From an uncultured bacterium (GTDB taxonomy: Bacteria > Hydrogenedentota > Hydrogenedentia > Hydrogenedentales > CAILVY01), in NCBI GenBank assembly GCA_937951485.1, contig CALEDJ010000015.1, forward strand, positions 60,880 to 124,879: 64,000 bases of DNA, written 5' to 3'. The notes below the pieces were generated by a model. The model was not told where the DNA came from, searched no databases, and saw nothing but the letters and a program-made list of their open reading frames with translations. This document shows positions 1 to 9,284 of the stretch, one piece after another. Position 1 is the stretch's first letter. Every line of letters starts with the position of its first letter. The position numbers and the translations under genes were made by a program.

Positions 1-477
1 CAAGGCGCCGTAGAACATGATGCAGGCCCCTGCCGGCACGGCGAAGCAATAGGCCAGCATCAGGCAGAATTCCAACAGCATGACCAGGTCCGGCATGTCG
101 AGCATCGCCGTGCGCAGTTGTATCCGGGCCAGCGCCAGGATGCCCAGATTGATGATGAACCAGGGGAGAAAGAAGCGCCGCAGGGCCTCAGCGGGGCCGG
201 CGCACTTCCACAACGGCCGGTCCATTTCGCGGCCCATTACCGAAAACACAATTGCCTGAAGGGCGGCGTAAAGACCGGCCAAGGTCAAGTCCATCACCAG
301 GGATACCGTATAGACCCATAAGGGGATGACATCGTCGCCGGTGTAATCGCTGAGGAAGAATCCTCCGAAGCGAAAAGCGAGGCTCATCGCCGCGACAGCA
401 GTCATATAGGCCATTGCCGTCGCGCGATTGCGACGCAGTTCTTCCAGCGTTTCTGTCAACAGTCGAGCAATATTCAT
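1..477 (-). CDS. Multi-pass membrane protein, C-terminus outside window
   Basis: The minus-strand frame opens at an ATG at 477 and stays open to the window edge, giving 159 visible residues. Hydrophobic segments alternate with short charged loops: one near residues 22-42, one around 52-75 and two in the last 60 residues, so this is an integral inner-membrane protein. The resemblance to Yip1/DUF1282-type proteins is only general, and I do not recognise the family. The ATG overlaps the stop of the upstream PilZ gene by four bases, so the two are probably translationally coupled and could work together in a c-di-GMP-responsive envelope function (inference). Confidence 0.6.
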   Translation of the reverse strand, partial: MNIARLLTETLEELRRNRATAMAYMTAVAAMSLAFRFGGFFLSDYTGDDVIPLWVYTVSLVMDLTLAGLYAALQAIVFSVMGREMDRPLWKCAGPAEALRRFFLPWFIINLGILALARIQLRTAMLDMPDLVMLLEFCLMLAYCFAVPAGACIMFYGAL

Positions 478-1571
478 GCTGTGTGAACAGGGTGATCGTT
501 GTCTTCATGCCGCAGGGTCGGTTGGTGCTGCATGACGTAATGGGTGATGCGCTCCTGGTCGTCTTCAGGAAGGCCCACAAAGGCGGCGCGCACCAGATGC
601 CTGTCTGCCGAAATCGGCGTCGTCTCAACAATGCGCGCCGTCACCAGCACCGGGTCCACACCTGGCCCGAGTCGTATTTTGGTGCGCAGGAGCACCTGCT
701 TGGGCACCGGCTGCGGCAGCACCGCTGCAAAGCCCCCGCCGCTGAGGCTGGTGATTTGCCCCCGGAACCTTGTCACTGCTTCGCGTTTGTCCAAATCCGA
801 ATAATCCCCGTCCACCGGCGCGTTCAGTACGGCAATGTCCTCAACCTGGTGGATGCGTATTCGGTAATGCGCCCGGGACTGCAATCGGATGAGTTCCGTG
901 GCATGCTCAAAAACCCATTCGGGCGGGTCAGACTCCCGCCGCAGGAAACGGGCCGAAAAGCGGTAACGCGCGTCTTCATCGCGCCACACGCGGCATTGCA
1001 ACATCGTGTCCGGGGCCGGCACCGGCACGTCATGCCCGGCGTGCGGCGTCAACCGGAACTGCGCCTCATCCACGCCCGCCACCTTCATCCGATGCCACCG
1101 CAATGCGCCGCCCGTGCCGTGCGCAATCCAGACCGGCTGCCCGCGCTGCAATTCCCGCGTCGAAAAAATCCGTTGACCATAGGGTACGTGGTCAAGCCCC
1201 AAATGGGCGCGGATATCGCGAAGAAAGGCGCCCCGGGCTTCATAGTCCGCAGTATTGGCAGCCCGTGACGCGAGGTCCTCGTCAACACACCGATCGAACT
1301 CCCTGCGCACTGTCAGCACCTGCAAGGGCGTTTTCGGCGCGAAACGGCGGATCAAATCAAACAGTTCCCTGCGCGCATCGTCGGACAGCCCCTTCTCATC
1401 AGCGATTTCGCGCACCCGTTCCCAATCCGCTTCCACACGCATGCGATCTTCGCGGCGCCGCCGGAATACATCCAGCACCACGGCGAGGCCGAACAAACCA
1501 ATCACCGCCGCCCCCGCCCACATCAGATGCGTGATGGTGGGCACCGCCAAGAATATCCCTAATTCAGCCAC
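474..1571 (-). CDS. Membrane-anchored PilZ-domain protein (c-di-GMP receptor candidate)
   Basis: 365 residues. One transmembrane helix lies at about residues 14-36, then a basic Arg-rich stop-transfer stretch and a helical cytoplasmic region. Residues 140-225 resemble the N-terminal domain of YcgR-type proteins. A PilZ domain follows: the RxxxR c-di-GMP motif is at 233-237 and the second motif at 275-280 reads S-L-S-G-G-G. The usual Asp/Asn of (D/N)xSxxG is therefore Ser, which may weaken ligand binding. PilZ proteins bind c-di-GMP and change motility, secretion or exopolysaccharide output. The downstream membrane-protein gene overlaps by four bases. An HD-GYP protein that could degrade c-di-GMP is encoded at 4020-5030. 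Confidence 0.75.
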   Translation of the reverse strand: MAELGIFLAVPTITHLMWAGAAVIGLFGLAVVLDVFRRRREDRMRVEADWERVREIADEKGLSDDARRELFDLIRRFAPKTPLQVLTVRREFDRCVDEDLASRAANTADYEARGAFLRDIRAHLGLDHVPYGQRIFSTRELQRGQPVWIAHGTGGALRWHRMKVAGVDEAQFRLTPHAGHDVPVPAPDTMLQCRVWRDEDARYRFSARFLRRESDPPEWVFEHATELIRLQSRAHYRIRIHQVEDIAVLNAPVDGDYSDLDKREAVTRFRGQITSLSGGGFAAVLPQPVPKQVLLRTKIRLGPGVDPVLVTARIVETTPISADRHLVRAAFVGLPEDDQERITHYVMQHQPTLRHEDNDHPVHTA

Positions 1572-1845
1572 GGTTTTCAGGGCCTCCGGTATCTGGACGC
1601 ATTATAGGCGCTTATTTCCAAGTGATGCAATCAGGTGCGCGCCGGACGGTTCAATGCGGCCGGACATGGACTCACACGGACCGCGAATATCCGACACCTG
1701 GGGATGCAAAAGGCCGTATAGTGCGCCCCGATGATCCATGCCATTCTACGTACGTATTACTGCTATTTTTTTCAGCCGCATTCCTGTCAAGCGCGGCCGT
1801 GGATTCCAGCCGGAAGCGCTCCTGAAAACGGTGTTGTCAACCCTA

Positions 1846-1874
1846 TTGACGCTGCAAGACGTTTGTGCTACAAC
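1846..1874 (+). promoter_or_regulatory. Sigma70-like promoter for the methyltransferase/ATP-grasp gene
   Basis: TTGACG at 1846-1851 and TACAAC at 1869-1874 are separated by 17 bases, a good match to the housekeeping consensus. It sits about 110 bases before the ATG at 1986. The rest of the 414-base divergent intergenic region (1572-1985) shows no convincing gene or RNA. Confidence 0.5.
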
Positions 1875-1985
1875 TTAGCCGATTTCCCCGACAGCAGCAT
1901 GCCGGAATACCGGCTTGCCATCCGAATAAAGAGGAATTTGCCTGAACGCGCCGAATCGTTTCGGCAATCATAAGGACCGCCTTTC

Positions 1986-3938
1986 ATGGCCAAGAAAACC
2001 GAGCCTCCGTCATCCGCGCCCCGCACCTTAGGCCCCGTGCCCGACTTGGAGCGGCATCTTCCGTCCGAATGGTGGCGTACGCTGTTTCGCTCGATCTACC
2101 TGAAAACCGACGGGGATATCGTGGAGAATGAACGGAACACCCGCAAAGACGTTGACATGCTGATCCAGGCGACAGGGATAGAGCCGAACGACCGTATTCT
2201 GGACCTCTGTTGCGGCCAAGGACGGCATTGCCTGGAACTGGCGCGCCGGGGTTTCAAGAATGTCGTCGGCATTGACCGTTCCCGCTACCTGGTGCGTCTG
2301 GCGCGCAAGCGCGCCACAGAACTGGGGCTGCGCGTGTCTTTTCACGAGGGTGATGCGCGCCGCTTCCGCCTGCCCGAAAATTCCTTTCAGTGCGTGGCCA
2401 TTCTCGGCAATTCCTTCGGCTATTTCGACCGCCTCGAAGACGACCTCGCCGTACTCGAATCGGTGAAGCGCGTGCTGAGGTCCGGCGGATCGATCGCTCT
2501 GGACGTGGCGAACGGGGAATGGATTCGCCACAACTTCGAGCGCCGGTCCTGGGAATGGATTGACGAGAATCAATTCGTGTGCCGGGAGCGATCGCTTTCA
2601 GCCGACGGTCAGCGTCTCATCTCCCGCGAAGTGGTCGTTCACGCCGAGCGCGGCGTCATCGTGGACCAGTTCTACGCGGAGCGTCTCTATTCCCAGGAAA
2701 TGCTGCAAAACCTGTTGACACAGGCGGGTTTCGACACCATCCGCGTGCACGGCTTCCCGGAATCCGAATCCGGGCGCAACCAGGACCTCGGCATGATGGC
2801 CAGCCGGATATTCGTCACAGCACGCATCACCAAACGCCCGGCGCCCTCCCGCCGGGGCAAACCCCTTTATCCGCGAATCGCCGTCATCATGGGCGACCCC
2901 ACCCTGCCGGATTCGGTGAAGCGCGACGGTCAGTTCAACGCCGAGGACCTCGATACGATTGACCGGCTCAAGCGCGCGCTTGCCGAACTGGATGATTATT
3001 CGTTTACCTACCTGGATCAACATTCAAACCTGATCCCGCGACTGAAATCCGAACTTCCGGAATTTGTTTTCAATCTCTGCGACGAGGGCTACAACAACGA
3101 CGCTTTCCTGGAATTGCATGTGCCCGCCTATCTCGACATGCTCGGCATCCCCTATACGGGCGCGGGGCCGTCCTGCCTCGGTCTGTGCTACAACAAGGCG
3201 CTCGTGCGCTCCGTCGCAGCGGGACTGGACATTCCCGTGCCGCTGGAAACCTACTTCGATCCCGACGACCAATCGGCCACCCTGCCGTCCACCTTCCCCG
3301 CGCTGATCAAGCCAAATTTCGGCGACAGCAGCATCGGCATCACCATCAATTCGGTGGTGCAAACCCCTCAGGAACTGCTTTCGTACATGCGCCGTCTCCA
3401 GGAAACGCTTCCAGGCCGTCCCATCCTGATCCAGGAATTTCTGGAAGGGCCGGAGTACAGTATCGGCATCATCGGCAACCCTGGCCAGAGGGTCATCTAT
3501 CTGCCGCCGCTGGAAGTGGATTACAGCGGCCTGCAAAGCGGGCTGCCGAAAATCCTCGGTTATGAATCCAAGTGGCTCCCGGATTCCCCCTACTGGACCC
3601 AGATCAGTTATCACGAGGCGCAACTGGACGAAGACACGTTGCGCAAACTGCAAGACTATTCCATGCAACTTTTTACGCGACTCGGTTGCCGCGACTATGC
3701 CCGCTTCGATTTCCGCGCCGACAATAACGGCGAGATCAAACTGCTCGAGGTCAACCCCAATCCCGGATGGTGCTGGGACGGCAAGTTCAACATTATGGCC
3801 GGCTTCGCCGGCATGCGCTATGCCGACATGCTCCGGCTTATCATTGAAGCGGCCCAGGAGCGCGTGGCCGCGCAGGCGCCCTCAGGAAATGGCGCCCCGG
3901 CGCACGTCGCCCGATACAGCGCGACGGATTGTGTTTGA
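1986..3938 (+). CDS. Fusion of SAM methyltransferase and D-Ala-D-Ala ligase-like ATP-grasp domain
   Basis: 650 residues in two parts. Residues 40-285 form a class I SAM-dependent methyltransferase; motif I is DLCCGQG at 73-79, with an acidic end of strand 2 at about 96-98. From about residue 297 an ATP-grasp enzyme of the Ddl type begins, with the N-terminal fold, the ATP-binding strand ending IKPNFGDSSIG, the EGPEYSIG segment and a terminal metal/substrate segment NPNPGW where Ddl usually has N-x-x-PG. The reaction is probably ATP-dependent ligation of an amino acid or peptide carboxylate, paired with methylation of substrate or product. Peptidoglycan Ddl proteins are about 310 residues and not fused, so this is more likely a modified-peptide or secondary-metabolite enzyme. 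The specificity is unknown. An SD-like AAGGA lies before the ATG. Confidence 0.8.
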   Translation: MAKKTEPPSSAPRTLGPVPDLERHLPSEWWRTLFRSIYLKTDGDIVENERNTRKDVDMLIQATGIEPNDRILDLCCGQGRHCLELARRGFKNVVGIDRSRYLVRLARKRATELGLRVSFHEGDARRFRLPENSFQCVAILGNSFGYFDRLEDDLAVLESVKRVLRSGGSIALDVANGEWIRHNFERRSWEWIDENQFVCRERSLSADGQRLISREVVVHAERGVIVDQFYAERLYSQEMLQNLLTQAGFDTIRVHGFPESESGRNQDLGMMASRIFVTARITKRPAPSRRGKPLYPRIAVIMGDPTLPDSVKRDGQFNAEDLDTIDRLKRALAELDDYSFTYLDQHSNLIPRLKSELPEFVFNLCDEGYNNDAFLELHVPAYLDMLGIPYTGAGPSCLGLCYNKALVRSVAAGLDIPVPLETYFDPDDQSATLPSTFPALIKPNFGDSSIGITINSVVQTPQELLSYMRRLQETLPGRPILIQEFLEGPEYSIGIIGNPGQRVIYLPPLEVDYSGLQSGLPKILGYESKWLPDSPYWTQISYHEAQLDEDTLRKLQDYSMQLFTRLGCRDYARFDFRADNNGEIKLLEVNPNPGWCWDGKFNIMAGFAGMRYADMLRLIIEAAQERVAAQAPSGNGAPAHVARYSATDCV

Positions 3939-4019
3939 TTTTGCGTCCGGATTGGGTTATCCTCTTTCGAGAGAAAACTTAGGGGGTGTCTGTCAGAGAC
4001 AGCCACAAGGCATGACGCG

Positions 4020-5030
4020 ATGACGCAAGAAAAGGGGCATGGGGATCGCAAACTGGAAACGCTTTCATATCTCCCGATTCCTGTAGCCTCGCTGCGCGCG
4101 GACACCGTCACCAATTTCGACCTCTATCTTCCCTCCCATGACGGACGCACGCCGGTGCTCTATCGCGACGGGGTTTTTCCCATCACGACAGCCCTTCTGG
4201 ATCGGCTCCGCGTCGGCAAGGTGGAGACCCTGCTGGTAAAGTCAACCGATGAGGAGAATTACCGCCACTACCTGGAGTCCAATCTCGGATCCCTGGTGGC
4301 TGATGAGAACATGCCGCTGGAAGAGCGTTCCGCGTTGCTCTATGACTCCGCCCGAAACCTGGTGCGGGACGTGCTGAGGGACCCGCGCGCGGGAAATGTG
4401 TTGCGACGCAGCGAGGAAGTCGTGTCGCACATGGTTCGCTTCCTCTTTGCCGACAAACAGGCCTTCTACCATCTCATTCAAGTAACTTCGTACGACTATT
4501 ACACATACACGCACAGCGTCAATGTGTTCGTTTTCAATATTGCTTTGGCGGCGCGGCTCGGCGTGCGGGAAGAGGACCTGCACGACTTCGGCCAGGGCGC
4601 CCTTTTGCACGACATCGGCAAAAGCAAAATAGATCCCAATGTGCTCAACAATCCGGGGAAACTCAGTCCGGACCAATGGCGCATCATCAAAATGCATCCT
4701 ATCTTCGGTGATCAGTTGTTGCTGGAACAGGGCTGCAAAAGCGAGATCGTTATTGATATCGTGCGCCACCACCACGAGAAACTCTGCGGCGGTGGTTATC
4801 CGGACAACCTCTCCGGCGACGACATTTCCGCCTGGGTCCGCATTTCCACCATCTCCGACATCTTCGATGCGCTCACCACCCGGCGTCCTTACAAGGCGGC
4901 GCTGGACAGTTACCACAGCCTCCGGCTCATGCAGGAGGAAATGTCAGAGGAACTCGACCCTGATTTTTTCCTCGCCTTCGTTGAAATGATGGGCAACATC
5001 GAGCGCCCGCGACACCCCGGGAGAAAATAA
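4020..5030 (+). CDS. HD-GYP domain protein, probable c-di-GMP phosphodiesterase
   Basis: 336 residues. Residues 1-140 form an N-terminal region seen in DUF3391-like HD-GYP proteins. The catalytic domain carries H197-D198 followed by G200-K201, a His at 226, the HHHE run at 250-253 and the signature GYP at 259-261. All metal ligands expected of the family seem present, so hydrolysis of c-di-GMP to pGpG/GMP in the cytoplasm is likely. No receiver domain is fused. It lies 81 bases after the methyltransferase/ATP-grasp gene on the same strand and may be co-transcribed. It ends only seven bases from the convergent RND gene. Confidence 0.85.
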   Translation: MTQEKGHGDRKLETLSYLPIPVASLRADTVTNFDLYLPSHDGRTPVLYRDGVFPITTALLDRLRVGKVETLLVKSTDEENYRHYLESNLGSLVADENMPLEERSALLYDSARNLVRDVLRDPRAGNVLRRSEEVVSHMVRFLFADKQAFYHLIQVTSYDYYTYTHSVNVFVFNIALAARLGVREEDLHDFGQGALLHDIGKSKIDPNVLNNPGKLSPDQWRIIKMHPIFGDQLLLEQGCKSEIVIDIVRHHHEKLCGGGYPDNLSGDDISAWVRISTISDIFDALTTRRPYKAALDSYHSLRLMQEEMSEELDPDFFLAFVEMMGNIERPRHPGRK

Positions 5031-5037
5031 CGCGAAC

Positions 5038-8000
5038 TCAGGGAGCGGGGGGCGCGCAGTGATTACGCGGGCGCGAAGCGCCGCTGCCGAGGGCAATCAT
5101 GGAACCGAAAAAATCGCGTACCCATGCCTGCGCATCGTCCACGATGGTGTACACAATGGGCACGACGAAGAGGGTGAGGAATGTGCCGGCGCAGAGACCG
5201 CCGACGAGGGCGCGCCCCAGCCCGGTGACCGCGCCGCCGGTCGCGCCGCGCCCGACGGCAAGCGGCAGGATGCAGAAGACGGTGGTGAGGGTGGTCATCA
5301 GGACGGGCCGCAGGCGGTTGTGGCCGCCCTGGAGCACTGCCTGGGCGCGCTCAAGCCCCTGTCGCCGCAGTTGGTTGATGTGGTCAATGATGACGATGCC
5401 GTTGTTGACGATGATGCCGCACATGATGATGGAACCGACGAGGGAGATGGTGTCCATCTGCTTTCCGGTGAGGTACATGACCCAGTACACGCCGGAAAAG
5501 GCCATGGGGACGGTGGTGAGCACGGAGAGTGGCAACAGCCACGATTCAAAAAGGGCTGCCATCACGAGATAGATCAGGATGATCGACATGGCGAGCGTCT
5601 TGGAGAAATTGGCCAGGGTTTCGTCCATGGCCCGCAGTTCGTCGTCCAATTCGATGGAATAACCGCGCGGGAGATCGAATCGGGCGATCAGGGCGCGGAG
5701 GCTGTCGCGCACCTGAATCAGGTTCTCGCTGTTCACCCGCCCGTAGAGTCGCAGGGAACTTTTCGCGTTGACGCGGTCTATGCGCGGCGGGGTCTCGCCT
5801 TTGTGCAGGCTGACCAGTTGCATGAGCGGCACCAGGCGTCCGTCGCCGCCTTGCACCGCCATTGTTTCCAAATCGCCCACGTTGCCCTTCTGGGTCCAGG
5901 GCAACTGCCCGCGTACGGCGATTTCCTGTCCGCCCCTTTTCATGTAAGGGAGGTTTGCGCCGCGCAGCGCAAAATCCACCGTGCGTGCGATGAGCATCGG
6001 CGATACGCCCGCAGCGGCGGCGCGTTCCTTCTCGATGTGCAGTTGGATTTCGTCTTTTTCGTCGGGTCGATCGGATTTCACATCCGAAAGTTCCGGCAGG
6101 GTCGCCATGGCCTCCATAAATCGCCCGGCGATTTCGTGCAGGGTTCTGGTGTCGTCGCCGCGCATGAGCACGCCGATGCTCCGCCCGCCCTCGGGGCGCA
6201 CCTCGGACACGCCGTAGTCAATCCGCGCGCCGGGCAGCCGGGCGGGCAGCCGTTCCGCCAGGAATTTTCGCGCCTCGTCCGTGCTGCAGGGCAGCGTGGC
6301 GCCGGGCGGCAGATCGTCTTCTTTCACAAGATACATCGTGATAACGCCCCCCCAGCCGCCCGAATTCACGTAGATATTGGTGATGCCGAGTTCTTCCCGG
6401 TAGGCTTCGATGCGGGACACGAGCATGTCCACGGTCTCGCGGACATTGTCCTGTCCATAGTTCTGGTCCACGTTGAGCCGCACGCTGAACTGGCGCATGT
6501 CGAGTTGCGGCAAACCCTGAAAACCGGTGCGCTGATAGGGGAGATAATAACTGGCAAGGAGGAGCGCCAGGGTCAGCGCGATAACAACGGGCCGATGCCG
6601 GATCGCCAGCGCCATCGCCGCATCGTAGATTTTCCAGAGGGCATCCATCACGCCGAAATGGGGCAGACGCGGGCGAAACCGTTTCCGGCGTTCTCCGGAT
6701 GGGGCGGTGGCGCGCGGCCTTTGCGCGCGCCCGTCATAACTCTCCGCGAGGGGAATGATCGTCAGGGCGATCACGAGGCTTGCCGTCAATGAGGTGGTGA
6801 TAGGCCCGGCGAACTCCCGCATGATGGTGGACAGTTCGCCCGATTCCAGGTAGAACACCGGAATAAACACCACCACCGTTGTCAAGGTTGACGCGGAGAT
6901 CGCCATGCTCACCTCCGTCGCCCCGCGCTGCGCATTCATCGCCCGGTCGCCGCCGATCATGCGTCGGCGATGAATGTTCTCGATAACGACGATGGTATTG
7001 TCCACCAACATGCCCATGGAAATGACCAACGCAGCAAGGGTGACGAGGTTCAGGGTCTGGCCGGAAAAGTAGATGTAAATCACGGCGACCACGATGGAGG
7101 CGGGAATCGCCAGCGAAACCAGGATGGTCGGGCGGATGCGGCGCAGAAAGAGCCACAGCACAATCACCGCCATGGCGCAGCCGTATTTTCCGGCGTTGTA
7201 TAGAGAACTCAGCGCAAAACGGATGATTTCCGACTGATCCTCGAAAACGAACACCTCGACGTCGTGGAATTCGGGGTCCTCGCGCATGCGCGCCAACTCT
7301 GCATGCACCGCGTCGCAGGTGGCCACAGCGTTGGCGTCCGGTTCCTTGATGATGCGCACAAACACGCCGCGCTTGCCGTCAATCTGAAATTGTTCCGCGC
7401 CCGAAGGCCCCTGGACCGAAACATTCGCCACGTCTCTGAGGCGGATGCCGGACGGTGTGATGATGGCCATTTCCAGTTCGTCGGGATCACTGAATTCCTC
7501 GTTCAGGCGCACGAAGTAGCGCATCTCCCCCTGTTGTAACTGGCCCACGCCGATGTTGATGCTGGCGGCGTGCAACGCCTGCACCACCTGATAGACGCTC
7601 AATCCAAGGCTGAGCAGCGCGTGCTGGTTGAATTCCACATAGACCGATTCACTCGGCGTTCCGCTGATCTCCACATCTGCGACGCCGTCCAGACGCATCA
7701 ACTGCCGCCGCAGATGCGTACGCGCATAAAGCGCAAGATCGTCCCCGCGTTCCTCGCGGAACAACGCCAGGCGCATGATCGGAATGCTCAGGCTGCTGAA
7801 GCGGCGCAGGAGGAGGGTGTCCACATCGGCGGGCAGTTTCAGGCGGAGCCGCTCGATGCGATCGCGCGCCTCCGCGCTCGCCAGTTTCATGTCCGTATCC
7901 CAGGTGAACTCCATCCAGATGTAACATCCGCCGCTATCCGAATTGCTGGAAATCCGGCGCAGCCCCGGAATCGTCTTGAATTCGCCCTCGGCGGGAATCG

Positions 8001-8208
8001 CCACTTCATGCTCCACCTGCTCCGGCGTGGCCCCCGGATACGGAATCATCACGCGCATCGCGGGGAAGTCCATCTTGATGGTGAATTCCAGCGGCAATCG
8101 CGGCCAGCAGATCGCGCCCAGCGTCACGAGCATGATCACCAGCATGCACATCGTCACGGGACGCCGGATCGCCAGCGCCGGCAACGACCATTTGCTGTAT
8201 GCATTCAT
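5038..8208 (-). CDS. RND efflux transporter (AcrB/MdtB-like permease)
   Basis: 1056 residues, full length for an HAE-type RND permease. The N-terminus has the typical charged start followed by helix 1 (RRPVTMCMLVIM). The first helix-4 motif reads GMLVDNTIVVIENIH and the second repeat carries the matching NNGIVIIDHIN segment, with periplasmic porter domains between. The first has one Asp where AcrB has an Asp pair, as in several RND subfamilies. Proton-driven export of drugs, lipids or metabolites across the envelope is expected, with a periplasmic adaptor and outer-membrane channel. Neither partner is encoded next to it: the next upstream gene is a small unrelated protein and the downstream gene is convergent. 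Confidence 0.9.
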   Translation of the reverse strand: MNAYSKWSLPALAIRRPVTMCMLVIMLVTLGAICWPRLPLEFTIKMDFPAMRVMIPYPGATPEQVEHEVAIPAEGEFKTIPGLRRISSNSDSGGCYIWMEFTWDTDMKLASAEARDRIERLRLKLPADVDTLLLRRFSSLSIPIMRLALFREERGDDLALYARTHLRRQLMRLDGVADVEISGTPSESVYVEFNQHALLSLGLSVYQVVQALHAASINIGVGQLQQGEMRYFVRLNEEFSDPDELEMAIITPSGIRLRDVANVSVQGPSGAEQFQIDGKRGVFVRIIKEPDANAVATCDAVHAELARMREDPEFHDVEVFVFEDQSEIIRFALSSLYNAGKYGCAMAVIVLWLFLRRIRPTILVSLAIPASIVVAVIYIYFSGQTLNLVTLAALVISMGMLVDNTIVVIENIHRRRMIGGDRAMNAQRGATEVSMAISASTLTTVVVFIPVFYLESGELSTIMREFAGPITTSLTASLVIALTIIPLAESYDGRAQRPRATAPSGERRKRFRPRLPHFGVMDALWKIYDAAMALAIRHRPVVIALTLALLLASYYLPYQRTGFQGLPQLDMRQFSVRLNVDQNYGQDNVRETVDMLVSRIEAYREELGITNIYVNSGGWGGVITMYLVKEDDLPPGATLPCSTDEARKFLAERLPARLPGARIDYGVSEVRPEGGRSIGVLMRGDDTRTLHEIAGRFMEAMATLPELSDVKSDRPDEKDEIQLHIEKERAAAAGVSPMLIARTVDFALRGANLPYMKRGGQEIAVRGQLPWTQKGNVGDLETMAVQGGDGRLVPLMQLVSLHKGETPPRIDRVNAKSSLRLYGRVNSENLIQVRDSLRALIARFDLPRGYSIELDDELRAMDETLANFSKTLAMSIILIYLVMAALFESWLLPLSVLTTVPMAFSGVYWVMYLTGKQMDTISLVGSIIMCGIIVNNGIVIIDHINQLRRQGLERAQAVLQGGHNRLRPVLMTTLTTVFCILPLAVGRGATGGAVTGLGRALVGGLCAGTFLTLFVVPIVYTIVDDAQAWVRDFFGSMIALGSGASRPRNHCAPPAP

Positions 8209-8603
8209 GCTGTCCCCTCCGCAATCCGGTCGGGGTGATTACGGATCGCCCCTGGACCTGATTCCCAATCATCCTCTGCGACCACATCCCTCTCCGGACA
8301 TCAGTTTGCCCCTTCCCGGTTTAATCATATCAGATGGCGCACAGCCAACAGCAAGATGTCCCTTGAGTTACTTTGAGTTGGCAATGACCAAGACAAGATA
8401 AGTTGGCGGGAGTTGCGCCAGCACAGGGCAACAGATTGATTGCTGCGGGAGTTGCAGTAGCCCGCTCTAATCCGCCCTGGAGAGAGAACAGCGGTACATA
8501 AACAAAAGCAGAAGCGCTTTACTCAAACGCTTCTGCAACATAAACCCTTTTCCAAAGCCCACTGACGCTTTGGATGGTCTCTGTAAACACTTCTGGTTCG
8601 GAA
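8209..8603. other. Intergenic region between RND gene and small anchored protein
   Basis: 395 bases. It presumably carries the RND promoter on the minus strand; a TATGAT-like -10 can be read near 8325-8330 without a convincing -35. The region also holds the terminator hairpin at 8508-8536. I see no coding frame with a plausible start and ribosome site. Confidence 0.4.
8508..8536 (-). terminator. Rho-independent terminator of the small anchored-protein gene
   Basis: A perfect 9-bp stem (arms 8508-8516 and 8528-8536) with an 11-base loop. On the minus strand it is followed by TTTTGTTT. It lies about 70 bases after the stop codon at 8604. Confidence 0.6.
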
Positions 8604-8906
8604 TCAATATCCCGCTTTGATGTCCGCGCCGCCGGCAGTCGCGCCACCGCCTGTGCCGCCCGCCGCGCCGCCTGCGCCGCCACCAGCGCCGCCAACCGGC
8701 GCGCTGGCAACCAACTCAAGCCCCGCTACGGAGACGGGCAACGATTCCGTTGCAATACTGCCGACATCCGATGCGGCAATCGCCGTTGGGGTTTCAGTCG
8801 TTGCGCCATCATAAATGCGCGCCACGGCCACGCCGGTAATCACGCCGAACACGGCAATTACCGCTACAACCGACAAACCTATCTTCGATGCCTTCAGGGT
8901 ACTCAC
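8604..8906 (-). CDS. Small exported or membrane-anchored Gly/Ala-rich protein
   Basis: 100 residues starting at GTG 8906. An AAGGAGG ribosome site lies nine bases upstream, and no in-frame ATG is available nearby. Residues 7-30 form one hydrophobic helix (signal anchor), followed by a Thr/Ala/Ser linker and a C-terminal stretch of GGAGGA-type repeats (about residues 72-92). The gene has its own promoter and a terminator, which supports expression. I do not recognise the family. The flexible tail suggests a periplasmic tether or surface protein (inference). Confidence 0.55.
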   Translation of the reverse strand: MSTLKASKIGLSVVAVIAVFGVITGVAVARIYDGATTETPTAIAASDVGSIATESLPVSVAGLELVASAPVGGAGGGAGGAAGGTGGGATAGGADIKAGY

Positions 8907-9007
8907 CGTCTCATTCCTCCTTCAGTCTGAAATTCCTGCCCTTAATGATCACACTTAAATCGCACGACTTTATTCTACTACCTCACGCCCTTCCATTTCA
9001 AGAATGA

Positions 9008-9036
9008 TTATACATGAAAAGTGACCAAAAGTCCAG
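9008..9036 (-). promoter_or_regulatory. Sigma70-like promoter for the small anchored-protein gene
   Basis: On the minus strand TGGACT (9031-9036) and a perfect TATAAT (9008-9013) are 17 bases apart, about 100 bases before the GTG start. The rest of the 378-base divergent intergenic region (8907-9284) shows no other gene. Confidence 0.5.
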
Positions 9037-9284
9037 TACTTTTTCTGCCCCCGGGGAATAAATCCGTAAATTGTTCCAAGTTGCGTTCTGTCAAGCATTT
9101 ATGCAAGATAGTCCAAGGAAGATGGAACACCAAACGGCACTTATGGCGGGCCTTTTTCGTCCCGCAAGAGATAAAATACACTCCTCCATCAGGTTGTCCG
9201 GCATAACAAATTCGGCCATAATCCTATTCCGAAAAGGTGTTGCGTCAGGCGCGGTCCCCGTGGGAAGGGATGTTAAGTTTGACC

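Noticed and set aside
5059-6792. 577-residue plus-strand open frame
   Set aside because: It is antisense to the RND transporter gene; low-complexity His/Arg/Gly composition and no domain.
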